From Metallosphaera hakonensis JCM 8857 = DSM 7519 (lineage in GTDB: Archaea > Thermoproteota > Thermoprotei_A > Sulfolobales > Sulfolobaceae), in the NCBI RefSeq assembly GCF_003201675.2, contig NZ_CP029287.2:2344001-2408000 (forward strand): a stretch of DNA of 64,000 nucleotides, written 5' to 3'. Below the pieces are notes generated by a model. That model ran no database searches. It worked only from the letters and a program-made list of their open reading frames with translations, and was not told the origin of the DNA. The translations under genes and the position numbers were made by a program. Positions 8,565-17,306 of the stretch are shown in pieces (positions within the stretch are counted from its first letter, which is position 1; each line of letters begins with the position of its first letter).

Positions 8565-9473
8565 TTATTCCTGAACCACTTTATTTCTTAATGTCCCCAC
8601 TCCCTCTATGACCGCCTCCATCACATCTCCAGGCTTCAGATATTTCCCTTTAGCGAACCCAACTCCTGGGGGAGTCCCTGTTGAAATTATATCCCCTGGG
8701 CCGAGTGTTATTCCCTGGGAAGCCCAACTCACGAGTTCTTCCACCTTAAATACGAGGTCCCTGGTGTTACCATTCTGTTCAATGACACCGTTGACCTTTA
8801 GGGACATGGATAGGGAATTAGGATTCCTTATCTCATCTATTGTTACTATTACGGGACCGACCGGTGTAGTGTTGTCCATGGCTTTCCCCCATACCCAGTT
8901 CTGCCCGTAAGGATTAAGGGTCTTCGGCCATCCTTCAGGGAATTGCCAATCCCTCACTGAAACATCGTTGAAAACCGTGAACCCGAACACGTGATTAAGT
9001 GCGTTTCCTGGATCCACGTACTTTGCATGCTTTCCGATCACGATTCCCAGTTCCACTTCCCAATCCAGCTTCTCCGTTACCTTGGGTTTAACTACGGGTT
9101 TATCATGTCCAACCAGTGAACTGGGGAACTTGGTAAAGAAGTACGGTTTAGGTGGTGGAGGTGTTCCAGCCTCCTGCCCGTGTGCCCTGTAATTCACTGC
9201 AGGACATAAGATTTTCTCTGGAGCTGGAACGGGAGGAAGCCAGTCTGGTTCACTGGTCAGCTCGGCTTCCTTAGGCCAGGAGCTTTCCAGTTCCCTAATT
9301 ACGTTGATTACCGGTTTTCCCATGGCTATGATCTTCTTCATGTCCGTGAGGAAACCTGGAGCTTCCCTGGTTCCGTAGAGTATCTTGTAGGCTTCATAAA
9401 GATCCAAGAACTTCGAGTCTCTCTGTACTCCAACTCGTGGTTCTCCAGATTTCAAGAAACTAAAAATTCTCAT
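8565..9473 (-). CDS. Fumarylacetoacetate hydrolase family protein (2-oxo acid hydratase/isomerase)
   Basis: This 302-residue protein carries the FAH fold: PEKILCPAVNYRAHGQEAG, the metal-ligand segment DWEVELGIVIG, FNDVSVRDWQ and the closing GPGDIISTGTPPGVG. Members cleave or hydrate acylpyruvates and 2-oxo-hexenedioates in aromatic meta-cleavage, and in Sulfolobales one member (2-keto-3-deoxyarabinonate dehydratase) works in pentose oxidation. The operon with a transporter, and the nearby muconolactone-isomerase-like gene, favour a carboxylic or aromatic acid route, but pentose use is possible. The conserved Glu and Asp ligands look intact. Confidence 0.85.
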   Translation of the reverse strand: MRIFSFLKSGEPRVGVQRDSKFLDLYEAYKILYGTREAPGFLTDMKKIIAMGKPVINVIRELESSWPKEAELTSEPDWLPPVPAPEKILCPAVNYRAHGQEAGTPPPPKPYFFTKFPSSLVGHDKPVVKPKVTEKLDWEVELGIVIGKHAKYVDPGNALNHVFGFTVFNDVSVRDWQFPEGWPKTLNPYGQNWVWGKAMDNTTPVGPVIVTIDEIRNPNSLSMSLKVNGVIEQNGNTRDLVFKVEELVSWASQGITLGPGDIISTGTPPGVGFAKGKYLKPGDVMEAVIEGVGTLRNKVVQE

Positions 9474-9504
9474 ATTTTTCCATGATTTAACCAGGAAAAA
9501 AACT

Positions 9505-9846
9505 TTACTTTGCGACTTCCATTAGGGTCTTAAATATCTCGTCGAAGCTAGCCTCGGCCAATTTCACGAAGACCCCGTAATGACCCATGACGCATACTGC
9601 GTAGTCCCCTGCCGCAACTGCCCATCCATGGAATGGAGTCCATTTCATGCCAGTGAGCTTAGTGAACCCTTCAGCCTGCATTTTCCCCATCATGGTATTT
9701 GCAGCCACCATCATCGCAACCATTTCAGCTATGTCTTTAGGTATCTGACCCTTGTATTCCTCCACTTTCCCTTCCATTGTATACTTGCCTGCAGCTACGG
9801 CTCCCTTTAATCTCATGAGACGATCCAACTTGGCTGACTCAGACAT
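9505..9846 (-). CDS. DUF2173 family protein
   Basis: The 113-residue soluble protein matches my recollection of the DUF2173 family: LDRLMRLKGAVAAGKY, the MMVAANTMMGKMQAEGFTKL helix and MKWTPFHGWAVAAGDYAVCVMG. The family is common in sulfur-oxidising archaea and bacteria and resembles roadblock-type folds; its role is unknown. It is the first gene of the operon DUF2173-FAH-MFS, 31 bases before the FAH gene. An AT-rich TATA-like stretch lies at about 9870-9885. Confidence 0.7.
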   Translation of the reverse strand: MSESAKLDRLMRLKGAVAAGKYTMEGKVEEYKGQIPKDIAEMVAMMVAANTMMGKMQAEGFTKLTGMKWTPFHGWAVAAGDYAVCVMGHYGVFVKLAEASFDEIFKTLMEVAK

Positions 9847-10301
9847 GTTTATCTACTTTATATTGTATCAATCATATATATAAGATTAGTGATTAAACAT
9901 TCCAAATTACAAGATTAATTTAAGTTAACAGGGTTCAATGAAGAACTCAAAAATATAATTATCATTTACTTTAACGGAGTTTGATTTGACTCGTTTAAAC
10001 AACAAATCTTAAATATTACAAAGATTTGCAAATTTAGTATTAATCCATCCCCTGAGTATAATATTAGGTATTCTTGTAGGGCTGACAGTGGGGAGAGCAT
10101 GCGAGAGTCGTGAAGTCAGTTGCGTTATGGAAATTTAACTATGTGATAGCCTTGAGGGTATAGGACATAGGCACGCTTTTTGTCTTAAGTGGTATCATCT
10201 ACAAATCTATACATCCACGGCCTTTTTATCTCATGAACGTAAACTAGACGCGGGGAATGGCTCTTAACACTAATATTAAAGCTTAGGCGAGTAATGATAC
10301 T
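9847..10301. other. Gene-free gap
   Basis: No coding or RNA gene is recognised. The left side is very AT-rich and carries the promoter of the minus-strand operon. The right side near 10270-10280 (TAATATTAAAGCTTA) is a plausible TATA region for the gene at 10302. Confidence 0.5.
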
Positions 10302-10709
10302 ATGCCAACTTTGGAGACACCTTACTCTATACTAAATGAAGTTGTAAGGGACGTTCTTAAGAGAAGCGGGAAATCAGCAACTGCAGAGATAGAGTTAATG
10401 CCCTTTAACCCATCCGTTCTAGGATTCGTTAGGGCAGGGCAAAATACAATATATGTGAACACCGTACCACTGATGGGAGTGGATCAAGCTCATGTAAGCG
10501 AGTACTTATATGTGGTCATTCTTCACGAGTACCTGCACCTCTTGGGAATAGCTGATGAAAGGGAGGTAAGGAGAATCACGCTGGAGATGGTAGACGAGAA
10601 GTTCGGACAATCCAGTTTCGCTCATAACCTTTCGTTGAAGCTGGCCGATCCCAGGGACGTCATGTTAATGGATTCCTGGAAAACGGGAAAACCACATACG
10701 TACATGTGA
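10302..10709 (+). CDS. Small metzincin-like zinc metalloprotease candidate
   Basis: The 135-residue protein contains HEYLHLLGIAD at residues 75-85, an exact fit to the metzincin zinc motif HExxHxxGxxH/D with Asp as third ligand. About 35 residues later PRDVMLMD could supply the Met-turn. There is no signal peptide or membrane segment, so it would act in the cytoplasm. It is much shorter than most metzincin catalytic domains, comparable to the smallest bacterial ones. It stands alone, followed by a 95-bp palindromic element and a vapBC module. Zinc binding is a strong prediction; proteolysis is inference. Confidence 0.65.
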   Translation: MPTLETPYSILNEVVRDVLKRSGKSATAEIELMPFNPSVLGFVRAGQNTIYVNTVPLMGVDQAHVSEYLYVVILHEYLHLLGIADEREVRRITLEMVDEKFGQSSFAHNLSLKLADPRDVMLMDSWKTGKPHTYM

Positions 10710-10747
10710 ATAGCTATTTTAGCGGTCCTAAATTAGTTGGAACATAT

Positions 10748-10843
10748 TATATTTCCTAATGACTTTAAAGGACAACGTAGCCTTCTTTGATACGTTGAGT
10801 GACCTTGGATGCTACATTGTGCTTTAGACCATGACTTAGTATA
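10748..10843 (+). repeat. 95-bp palindromic element, copy 4 of 7
   Basis: It reads TATATTTCCTAATGAC to CATGACTTAGTATA and has one extra base (96 bp) with a few substitutions. It lies 58 bp from the end of the vapBC module at 10902-11512. Confidence 0.7.
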
Positions 10844-10901
10844 TCTTCGATTTATACTTAGAATTTGGTACTACACGAGTTTTAGAGACCACACAACTCA
10901 T

Positions 10902-11289
10902 TTAGAATTTTCTCTTTATGTTAAATAAATCAAAATCTTTATCATTTGAATATATTGTATCAATCTTGAGTCTTTTCATCTGAGCAAAGATTGTTGCATC
11001 ATCCCAGAGTTTATAGCTCAGTCCTGAACTCTGCAAGATTCTTAAAGCGTTAATAATGTCTTCCCAGTTAGTTTCGGCAATATTCATTCCAGATTGCTGA
11101 AGGTAATTAATGAAGACTGGAATTACATGGTTCTTTCCTCTCCTCTCTAAATGAGCTAAAACCTGGGAAATTATGAGTGTTGAAGAATAAGCCTCCTCAG
11201 TCTCAACAATCTCTAGTAGCTCCTTGGCCCTTTCACCGTACAAAGGATCAGGAAAAAAGTACGTATATGAAAACGTTAGAATCAATCAT
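10902..11289 (-). pseudogene. vapC: PIN-domain toxin VapC, frameshifted near the N-terminus
   Basis: From the ATG at 11289 the frame reads MIDSNVFIYVLFS and then stops. The rest, from DPLYGERAKELLEIVETEE to the end, is in another frame. Removing one base from the run of six A (11253-11258, plus strand) restores MIDSNVFIYVLFPDPLYGER, a typical VapC start with the catalytic Asp at position 3. The other acids are present (ISQVLAHLE, LWDDATIFAQM, YSNDKDFDLF). The gene is therefore broken by a one-base insertion, or read through by frameshifting, or the run is a sequencing error. A TTG start at 11285 would give a protein without the first Asp. Confidence 0.75.
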
Positions 11290-11512
11290 TATCTTCAAAG
11301 CTTAGCGCCTCTTCGATATCCTCGATCTTAACATTTTCTTTTCCTGCTACTCCATAAATACTATCTATGCTTACTTTTCTTAAATTAATAATGATTCTTC
11401 CATTGTCTAGTGTAATTTCTACCTTACTTCCTTCCCTCAAGTTTAGTTTTTCTCTAATCTCCTTCGGTATTACGACTCTTCCTCTTTCGTCTACTGTGCC
11501 TGTATAACCCAT
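11282..11512 (-). CDS. vapB: AbrB-type antitoxin (VapB)
   Basis: The 76-residue protein has a SpoVT/AbrB swapped-hairpin domain at its N-terminus (GTVDERGRVVIPKEIREKLNL, then GSKVEITLDNGRIIINL) and an acidic tail that would bind the toxin. It precedes the PIN toxin, whose ATG lies 8 bases inside its 3' end. It probably represses its own operon. With the toxin frame broken, it may be an orphan antitoxin. Confidence 0.85.
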   Translation of the reverse strand: MGYTGTVDERGRVVIPKEIREKLNLREGSKVEITLDNGRIIINLRKVSIDSIYGVAGKENVKIEDIEEALSFEDND

Positions 11513-12067
11513 GATAGAAGTTTATATTCCCACTCTAAAAGATTTCTGATTACAATTTAACTCACAGAGGGAAAAGTTACGGGGCTACTGTGTATAGCCG
11601 TGAATTTAACGGGAAAATAACCTTACCTACACATCTATATAGGGAAGCCTCAGAGTTACCACAGAGAAATCAGTATAGTTATTGTTCGGATACGCGTGAC
11701 GAACAGTACCTTTGTCTAAGGTTCAAATGTTAATACAGGTGCCTTTTACTAAACTTTTTGATAGCTTTTCATCAAAACCCTTAATCCTCTAACATGTGTA
11801 TAAAGGTAGGCTGCAAGGTAGGGATTCAATGAATGTGAACAATATTTAATTTTAATTTGAATTAGTTTAAATCATCTTAAAGTTACTTCCTTTCGATGCT
11901 CTAATTGTGAACTAAAGATTTTGAAAGACCTTCCTCTTCTCGACTAGCTAATCTGAATATAAATTGAAAGTAAACTGATGAATTATGTTTATTTATATCA
12001 AATTGACAAAACTGTAGCTGATACTTATTTAACTAATCTTTAAATTCTTAAGTAGTTAAATATTCCC
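11513..12067. other. Gene-free gap with one dispersed repeat
   Basis: I see no gene. The gap holds a copy of the ACACATCTATATAGGGAAGC repeat at 11581-11652. The right part is AT-rich and contains the promoter region of the radical-SAM gene, with TTTATATCAAATTG near 11990. Confidence 0.5.
11581..11652 (+). repeat. ACACATCTATATAGGG repeat, copy 1 of 4
   Basis: The core AAAATAACCTTACCTACACA plus TCTATATAGGGAAGCCTCA recurs at 30366-30405, 57443-57482 and inverted at 45763-45833. With the last copy the match also covers the upstream GGGGCTAC and TATAGCC blocks, so the true element is about 70 bp. Confidence 0.6.
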
Positions 12068-13660
12068 ATGTCTGGATGGAGAGTTATCCTAACCTCTGAT
12101 AGGGGATCGTTCACAAAGTTCGGTCCATCTAGTGTTCTGGGATATGTGGCATGCATGCCATCTAGACTTGTACCGAGATTCTTTATGGATAACTTCTTCA
12201 CTCCACCGATAAAGGAAGTTGACAAAGAGGGGAAGGCTCTCTACGCCCCTTATGCCCTAAGGAAGATAGAGGCTACACTTTTGGCGAATGGGATAGGAGA
12301 CGTGGCGGTCATTCAACCAGAAAGACTGGAGAAAGTCGTTTCCAACTCCACTAAAGTGGTTGGGATCTCAGTTCACGACCCTAGGGGTCTAGATCCCGTT
12401 ACCTTCAAGTTAGCCCTACTCTTTGGTGGGGGCAAGTCGTGGTTGGAAGAGTTCTTTAACGAACTTGGGGAAACGATCTCAAGGCTGAAGAGAAAATATA
12501 ACTTTAAGGTAATGGCAGGTGGTCCAGGAGCTTGGGAATTGGCCAGGAATAGGCCAGAATGGCTCGACGTTTTAGTCCTTGGGGAGGCAGAAGTCATCTT
12601 GCCCTCGGTGGTCAATCAAATGTTGAACGGCGAGAGTGTTCCACCCGTGGTTAAAGGAAGGGATCCGAAGGTAGATGAAATTCCGCCTATCGTTGCTCCC
12701 ACCAGATGGGGCGAAGTTCAAGTTACTAGGGGATGTCCTAGGGGATGTAGTTTCTGCTCTATTACTCCTGAGACCTTCAGGTCCATTCCCATGGAAACCA
12801 TAAAGAAGGAAGTTGAGGTTAACCTAAGTGGTGGAATAAGGAACATTGACCTCATAACTGACGACATACTCCTCTACGGTTCCTCGAAACTGAGAGTTAA
12901 CCACGACGCCATAGTCAAATTATTCACTGAAATAAGGAAAATGGGCGTTGATGGAGTGTTCTGGCCCCATATCTCTGCTCCCGCCGTTAGGGATAGTCCT
13001 AAAACTATCCAAGCTATGGCCGACATCGCCGAATATAGTTTTGATAGATCAGTGATGCCCGTGGTTGGCCTCGAAAATGGGAGCCTAAAAATCCTGGAGA
13101 AGTACATGCCCGCTAAGGCGTTCCCCTGGACCCCTAGGCAGTGGGGAGACGTGATATTAGACGCCACTGCAATAATGAATGACAATTATATCTTCCCATG
13201 TTATACCATGACAATCGGTTACAAGGAGGAGACAGACGACGATGTTCAGGAAAGCATCGACCTAGTTCAGAAGATTATAGACCGGGATTTCACGGCCTGG
13301 ATATTTCCGCTCCCGGTAATTCCCATTTCCACAACTAGGATTAAGGATAATCCATTCCCTGCAATTGAGAGATTGCCCTCAAGGTATTGGGACCTGTTAT
13401 ATATTACGTGGACATACAACATGAAGGTGACTAGGAAACTCGCCCCCAGACTTTCTGGGTCAAGGGGATTTACAGGTATGGTAGTGAAGTTCATGATAGA
13501 TAGGATATTTTCCTCCATAGAGTGGTTCTTCAGAGAACTAAAGGAAAGTAGAGGTAAGAGTTCCATGAAATTCTCCACTATAAATATTAACAACACTACG
13601 GGTACCATAAGGGCAATAATGGAGCTGGGTAGACTGACCTTTAAGTCAGGAAACTCGTGA
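12068..13660 (+). CDS. B12-binding-domain radical SAM protein
   Basis: The 530-residue protein has an N-terminal cobalamin-binding-like domain (VVGISVHDPRGLDP near residue 98, VMAGGPGAWELA near 148, DVLVLGEAEVILP near 167) and then a radical SAM core with the cluster motif CPRGCSFC, cysteines 223, 227 and 230. Such enzymes methylate or join unactivated carbons. In Sulfolobales, proteins of this architecture include the GDGT ring synthases and calditol synthase that modify membrane lipids, so a lipid role is a reasonable guess, but I cannot assign it. It ends 29 bp before the dienelactone hydrolase gene and may be cotranscribed. Confidence 0.75.
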   Translation: MSGWRVILTSDRGSFTKFGPSSVLGYVACMPSRLVPRFFMDNFFTPPIKEVDKEGKALYAPYALRKIEATLLANGIGDVAVIQPERLEKVVSNSTKVVGISVHDPRGLDPVTFKLALLFGGGKSWLEEFFNELGETISRLKRKYNFKVMAGGPGAWELARNRPEWLDVLVLGEAEVILPSVVNQMLNGESVPPVVKGRDPKVDEIPPIVAPTRWGEVQVTRGCPRGCSFCSITPETFRSIPMETIKKEVEVNLSGGIRNIDLITDDILLYGSSKLRVNHDAIVKLFTEIRKMGVDGVFWPHISAPAVRDSPKTIQAMADIAEYSFDRSVMPVVGLENGSLKILEKYMPAKAFPWTPRQWGDVILDATAIMNDNYIFPCYTMTIGYKEETDDDVQESIDLVQKIIDRDFTAWIFPLPVIPISTTRIKDNPFPAIERLPSRYWDLLYITWTYNMKVTRKLAPRLSGSRGFTGMVVKFMIDRIFSSIEWFFRELKESRGKSSMKFSTININNTTGTIRAIMELGRLTFKSGNS

Positions 13661-13689
13661 TCTCGAAAAGTTAAGTTTTTTACTATTAG

Positions 13690-14478
13690 ATGTTTAATCA
13701 TGGCATGGAAGAAAAAGTAATCAGGTTTCCAAGTTTCGATGGAAACGAGGTAGATGGTTTCTTAGTTAACGGCGGAAATAAGGCAGGGATCATAGTGATC
13801 TCTGAGATATGGGGCATCACAGAGTACATAAGGAACGTAGCCAGGCGCCTAGCTGGACTAGGTTACGTAGCTTTAGCTCCGAACCTCTACTCTAGGAACA
13901 AGGACTTCAATGAGCAAACGATTTCGGGTGTCATGAGGAGGTTCTTTTCGTTGCCTCCGGAGAAGAGAGGCGATAAGGAAGCTATTTCAAAGTTAGTGGA
14001 GGGACTTTCAGACAAGGAAAAGAAGATCTATGAAGAACTTGTCATGAATAGGGTAGCCACGGAGGATCGTATGCTCAAGGACTTAGAGCATACTTACGAG
14101 TACTTGAAGTCAATGGGGTTACCTAAGATAGGATCGATAGGCTTTTGTATGGGCGGAGGTCTCGCGTTTCAGATCTCAACCCAGGTCCCCATAGATGCCA
14201 CGGTCGTGTATTACGGCAGGAACCCGAGGAACTTGGAGGACATTGCCAGGATAAAGGGTCCGGTTTTAGCTCACTATGCTGGAGAGGATTCGGCAATTAA
14301 TCAGGGTGTTCCCGATATGGTGAGGGCAATGATTCAATATAAGAAGGAACTGGATATGAAAATATACCCAGGGACTTACCACGCTTTTGCCACCGAGGGA
14401 GGACAGGTATATAACGAGACTGCAGCGAGGGACGCGTGGGACAGGACAGTGAGATTCTACACGAAAATCCTGGGATGA
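13690..14478 (+). CDS. Dienelactone hydrolase family protein
   Basis: An alpha/beta-hydrolase of 262 residues with the DLH triad: the nucleophile Cys153 in GSIGFCMGGG, Asp in HYAGEDSAIN and His in YPGTYHAFATEG; the Glu of SEIWGITEYIRN, which positions the Cys, is also present. DLH hydrolyses dienelactones to maleylacetate in aromatic breakdown, though archaeal members act on many esters. A second ATG at 13705 (MEEKVIRFP) is an equally good start. It lies 29 bp after the radical-SAM gene and just before a very small reading frame. Confidence 0.85.
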   Translation: MFNHGMEEKVIRFPSFDGNEVDGFLVNGGNKAGIIVISEIWGITEYIRNVARRLAGLGYVALAPNLYSRNKDFNEQTISGVMRRFFSLPPEKRGDKEAISKLVEGLSDKEKKIYEELVMNRVATEDRMLKDLEHTYEYLKSMGLPKIGSIGFCMGGGLAFQISTQVPIDATVVYYGRNPRNLEDIARIKGPVLAHYAGEDSAINQGVPDMVRAMIQYKKELDMKIYPGTYHAFATEGGQVYNETAARDAWDRTVRFYTKILG

Positions 14479-14482
14479 GACT

Positions 14483-14608
14483 ATGGAGAAGGAAGGGGAG
14501 AAGGGTAAAATAATTGAGGATTGTTTCATGACCTGGGTTAGAATACTGGAGATGACAGAGAAAGGAAAAGAAGGAGATGAGCTCGCTCCCGAGAGTAAAC
14601 AATCGTAA
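14483..14608 (+). CDS. Possible 41-residue charged protein
   Basis: An ATG-started frame of 41 codons begins 4 bases after the dienelactone hydrolase stop. The product is very rich in Glu and Lys (MEKEGEKGKIIEDCF at the start). The tight spacing suggests translational coupling, but I do not recognise it and it could be chance. Confidence 0.35.
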   Translation: MEKEGEKGKIIEDCFMTWVRILEMTEKGKEGDELAPESKQS

Positions 14609-14707
14609 TTTCAAACAAGGTCAAGATATTAATCTACAAAGTGAATATTTTTCCTAAGTCATGATTAAAAAGATATTAGAAAATAAAAAGATCTAAAGAA
14701 ATGTCCT

Positions 14708-15679
14708 TCACTCCTTTAACATACCGTTCTTAAATTTCCTGAACTGAGTAATTTCGAATTTTATCTCATCGCCAACGTCATAATACTCATCAGACAGGAT
14801 CGTCACGCCATAACCTTTCATAACGCATATCAAATACCTGGAGTCTCCTACGGCCTCCACGGCCTCTACTGAACATACTAGGTTCCCCTTACCCACTGAG
14901 ACCCATTCGGGCCTGAATCCTATCTCCTCAACATCTTCGCCCAAGACTTCTCCAGGGATGAAGTTCATGGGGAAGTCTCCTATGAACTCCGCTACCCATT
15001 TGGTCCTTGGATAATCGTAAAGTTCCTTTGGTTTGCTCACTTGTTCGAATTTACCTGCATGAAGTACAGCTACCCTATCTGCGAGACTGAGAGCCTCCTT
15101 TTGATCATGGGTTACGTAAATGAATGTCCCTCTCAATTCCTTTTGGATCCTCTTCAGCTCTCCCCTGGCCACTGTCCTCATTCTTGCATCTAAGTTACTT
15201 AGAGGCTCGTCCAAGAGATAATATGATGGATTTCTTACTATGGCTCTGGCAATTGCCACCCTCTGTTGTTGCCCACCACTTATCTTTGTTACCTTTTTAT
15301 CTAAGATTTCAGATATGCCAAGAAGTCCGGCCACTTTCTCAACTTTTTCCCTTATTTCCTCCTTCTTTTCTCCCTTCATTTTCAAGGGAAAAGCGATGTT
15401 GTCCCTTACAGTCATGTTCGGATAGAGGGCGTAGTTCTGAAACACCATGGCTACGTTCCTTTTCTCAGGAGGCCTGTTTGTAACGTCAACCCCATCCACG
15501 ATAATCTTTCCCTTATCGGGTTTCTCGATTCCAGCCATTATTTTAAGCAAAGTGGATTTTCCCTCACCGCTAGGACCCAGGATTACGAAGAACTCACCGC
15601 TCTCTATTTTCTCACTAACTCCATCTAAGACTCTCTTGTTACCGTAAACTTTAACAAGTTCAACTAGTTCTACGGTCAT
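14708..15679 (-). CDS. Sugar ABC transporter, ATP-binding subunit (CUT1/MalK-like)
   Basis: The 323-residue ATPase has all nucleotide-binding motifs in order: Walker A GPSGEGKSTLL, Q-loop VFQNYALYP, signature ISGGQQQRVAIARAI, Walker B YYLLDEPLSNLDA and the switch His in YVTHDQKEAL. The C-terminal third (FIPGEVLG, IGFRPEWVSVGKG) is the OB-like TOBE regulatory domain of carbohydrate importers. It is the last gene of a four-gene operon and overlaps the preceding permease gene by 4 bases. It would energise uptake by the two permeases. Confidence 0.92.
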   Translation of the reverse strand: MTVELVELVKVYGNKRVLDGVSEKIESGEFFVILGPSGEGKSTLLKIMAGIEKPDKGKIIVDGVDVTNRPPEKRNVAMVFQNYALYPNMTVRDNIAFPLKMKGEKKEEIREKVEKVAGLLGISEILDKKVTKISGGQQQRVAIARAIVRNPSYYLLDEPLSNLDARMRTVARGELKRIQKELRGTFIYVTHDQKEALSLADRVAVLHAGKFEQVSKPKELYDYPRTKWVAEFIGDFPMNFIPGEVLGEDVEEIGFRPEWVSVGKGNLVCSVEAVEAVGDSRYLICVMKGYGVTILSDEYYDVGDEIKFEITQFRKFKNGMLKE

Positions 15680-16476
15680 CCCTTTATCCCTCCTGCCAAA
15701 TACTCTCCTCTTAGATATTTCTGCAAGGCTAACGTTAACACTATCACTGGTAACGTGAAAACCAAAGAGAACGCCACGCCTGCCAAAAGGTTTCCTCTCG
15801 TTACATCAGAGTAAATGGTGACGGGCAAGGTTGAGTGAAATGGGATCAAAAGTATCGCATAGGTGAACTCGTCCCAAGAGAACATCCAAGAGATCAAGAA
15901 AGCTGCGGCTATTCCAGGAGCTGCTATGGGAAGAAGTATTGAGAAAAGTCTCCTGATTAGTCCAGCTCCATCTATCCTAGCCTGGTTTTCAAGATCACCA
16001 GGAATAGAGGAGAAGGTCCCTTGGAGTATGAAAGTAGCCAAGGGCAACGTTATCAATGTCTGAGCCAATGCTAAACCTTCGACGGTCTCAAATAGGTGAA
16101 GCTTGATGAACTCAACCGCAATGGGAATTCCTATTACTATGGCAGGCATCATGTTTGTGACAAGTAGTAACACCAGAATTGGATAGGCTAACCCTCTGGG
16201 AAGCCTGCTTAAGCCGTATCCAGCAGGTATCCCCAGGATTAACGTGATGATCCCAACCAGGGTAGCCGTCTCCAAGCTCTTTATCAACGGATCTATGAAT
16301 GCGGTGCCTTGTAGGGAGACCGCCAAATTGTTGATGGTTATGGAGACAGGTATTAGGGTAGGATATCTAGCCAGTAAAGTGTAATCTGGTTGGTTGAAGG
16401 CCAATAAAAATAGAACATATAACGGGAATAGGAAATAAATTCCAATTATAATTGCACCAATGTAGGACCACTTCAT
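15676..16476 (-). CDS. Sugar ABC transporter permease (CUT1, MalG-like)
   Basis: This 266-residue membrane protein has six hydrophobic helices and the EAA-type coupling loop near its C-terminal side (LENQARIDGAGLIRRLFSIL), which contacts the ATPase. The length and the single N-terminal helix before the core are typical of the MalG-like partner. It overlaps both neighbours by 4 bases. It pairs with the upstream permease to form the channel. Confidence 0.9.
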   Translation of the reverse strand: MKWSYIGAIIIGIYFLFPLYVLFLLAFNQPDYTLLARYPTLIPVSITINNLAVSLQGTAFIDPLIKSLETATLVGIITLILGIPAGYGLSRLPRGLAYPILVLLLVTNMMPAIVIGIPIAVEFIKLHLFETVEGLALAQTLITLPLATFILQGTFSSIPGDLENQARIDGAGLIRRLFSILLPIAAPGIAAAFLISWMFSWDEFTYAILLIPFHSTLPVTIYSDVTRGNLLAGVAFSLVFTLPVIVLTLALQKYLRGEYLAGGIKG

Positions 16477-17306
16477 GAAGATCTACCTCCTGTTAACTTG
16501 ATAACCACCCCCATGAACACCAGAATGAATCCTAGGAGTACAGTGGCCGCAGCGAGTGCCAATCCAACTTCTGGAAACGTGGTAGTATATAGGTTATAAA
16601 CCAAAGTTGTGAGCAGGGGTGGATGATCCCCAATGAGGATCAACGGCAATGCGAATATATTGAACTCCTGAACCCCCCTCAATATTAGGGCGACCCCAAT
16701 GAAGCTCCTCAGATTCGGGAGGGTTATATATAGGAACCTTCTTAGGGGTCCGGCCCCATCAATGGAGGCAGAATAATAGAGTTCCTTGGGGATGGACGAC
16801 ATCCCTGCAAGGAGAATTAGGGAAACTATGGGCGTATTTTTCCAGCTGTCAGCTAACATAACAACGAGAAGTGATGAGAGGGAAGTGCTGTACCAGTCCA
16901 CGTTAGCCCCGAAAAGGGAATGCAGGATAGTATTGGCGTATCCGCCGCTGGTCTCAAATATGAAACTAAAAGTGATTGCGGCCACAACGGTAGCCACGCC
17001 CATGGGTATTATTGTAATCGTGGATACGGCCTTTTTCCCAAAGAATTCTCTACTCAGAACTGAAGCTACAACGAAGCCTAGCCCCAACTGAATAGCTAGG
17101 GCGCCAACGGTGACCAAAACAGTATCAAGGACTGATCCTCCAATGTTGAAATAGGCCAGTTCTTGGTAATTATGAAGGGATAAACCCCCGTGGGGGTCTT
17201 GAAAACTCAAATATACCGCGTCTATTGTAGGAAAAAAAGAGAACCCTATTATGTACCCCACCGCAGGGATAACTAGTAAAAAAGGGGTCCATTTCAAGTT
17301 TTTCAC
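16473..17306 (-). CDS. Sugar ABC transporter permease (CUT1, MalF-like)
   Basis: A 277-residue permease with six predicted helices, starting MKNLKWTPFLLVIPAVGYII. The EAA loop reads LYYSASIDGAGPLRRFLYITLP. It overlaps the binding-protein gene by 4 bases and the second permease gene by 4 bases, so the operon is translationally coupled. It forms the membrane channel with its partner. Confidence 0.9.
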   Translation of the reverse strand: MKNLKWTPFLLVIPAVGYIIGFSFFPTIDAVYLSFQDPHGGLSLHNYQELAYFNIGGSVLDTVLVTVGALAIQLGLGFVVASVLSREFFGKKAVSTITIIPMGVATVVAAITFSFIFETSGGYANTILHSLFGANVDWYSTSLSSLLVVMLADSWKNTPIVSLILLAGMSSIPKELYYSASIDGAGPLRRFLYITLPNLRSFIGVALILRGVQEFNIFALPLILIGDHPPLLTTLVYNLYTTTFPEVGLALAAATVLLGFILVFMGVVIKLTGGRSS

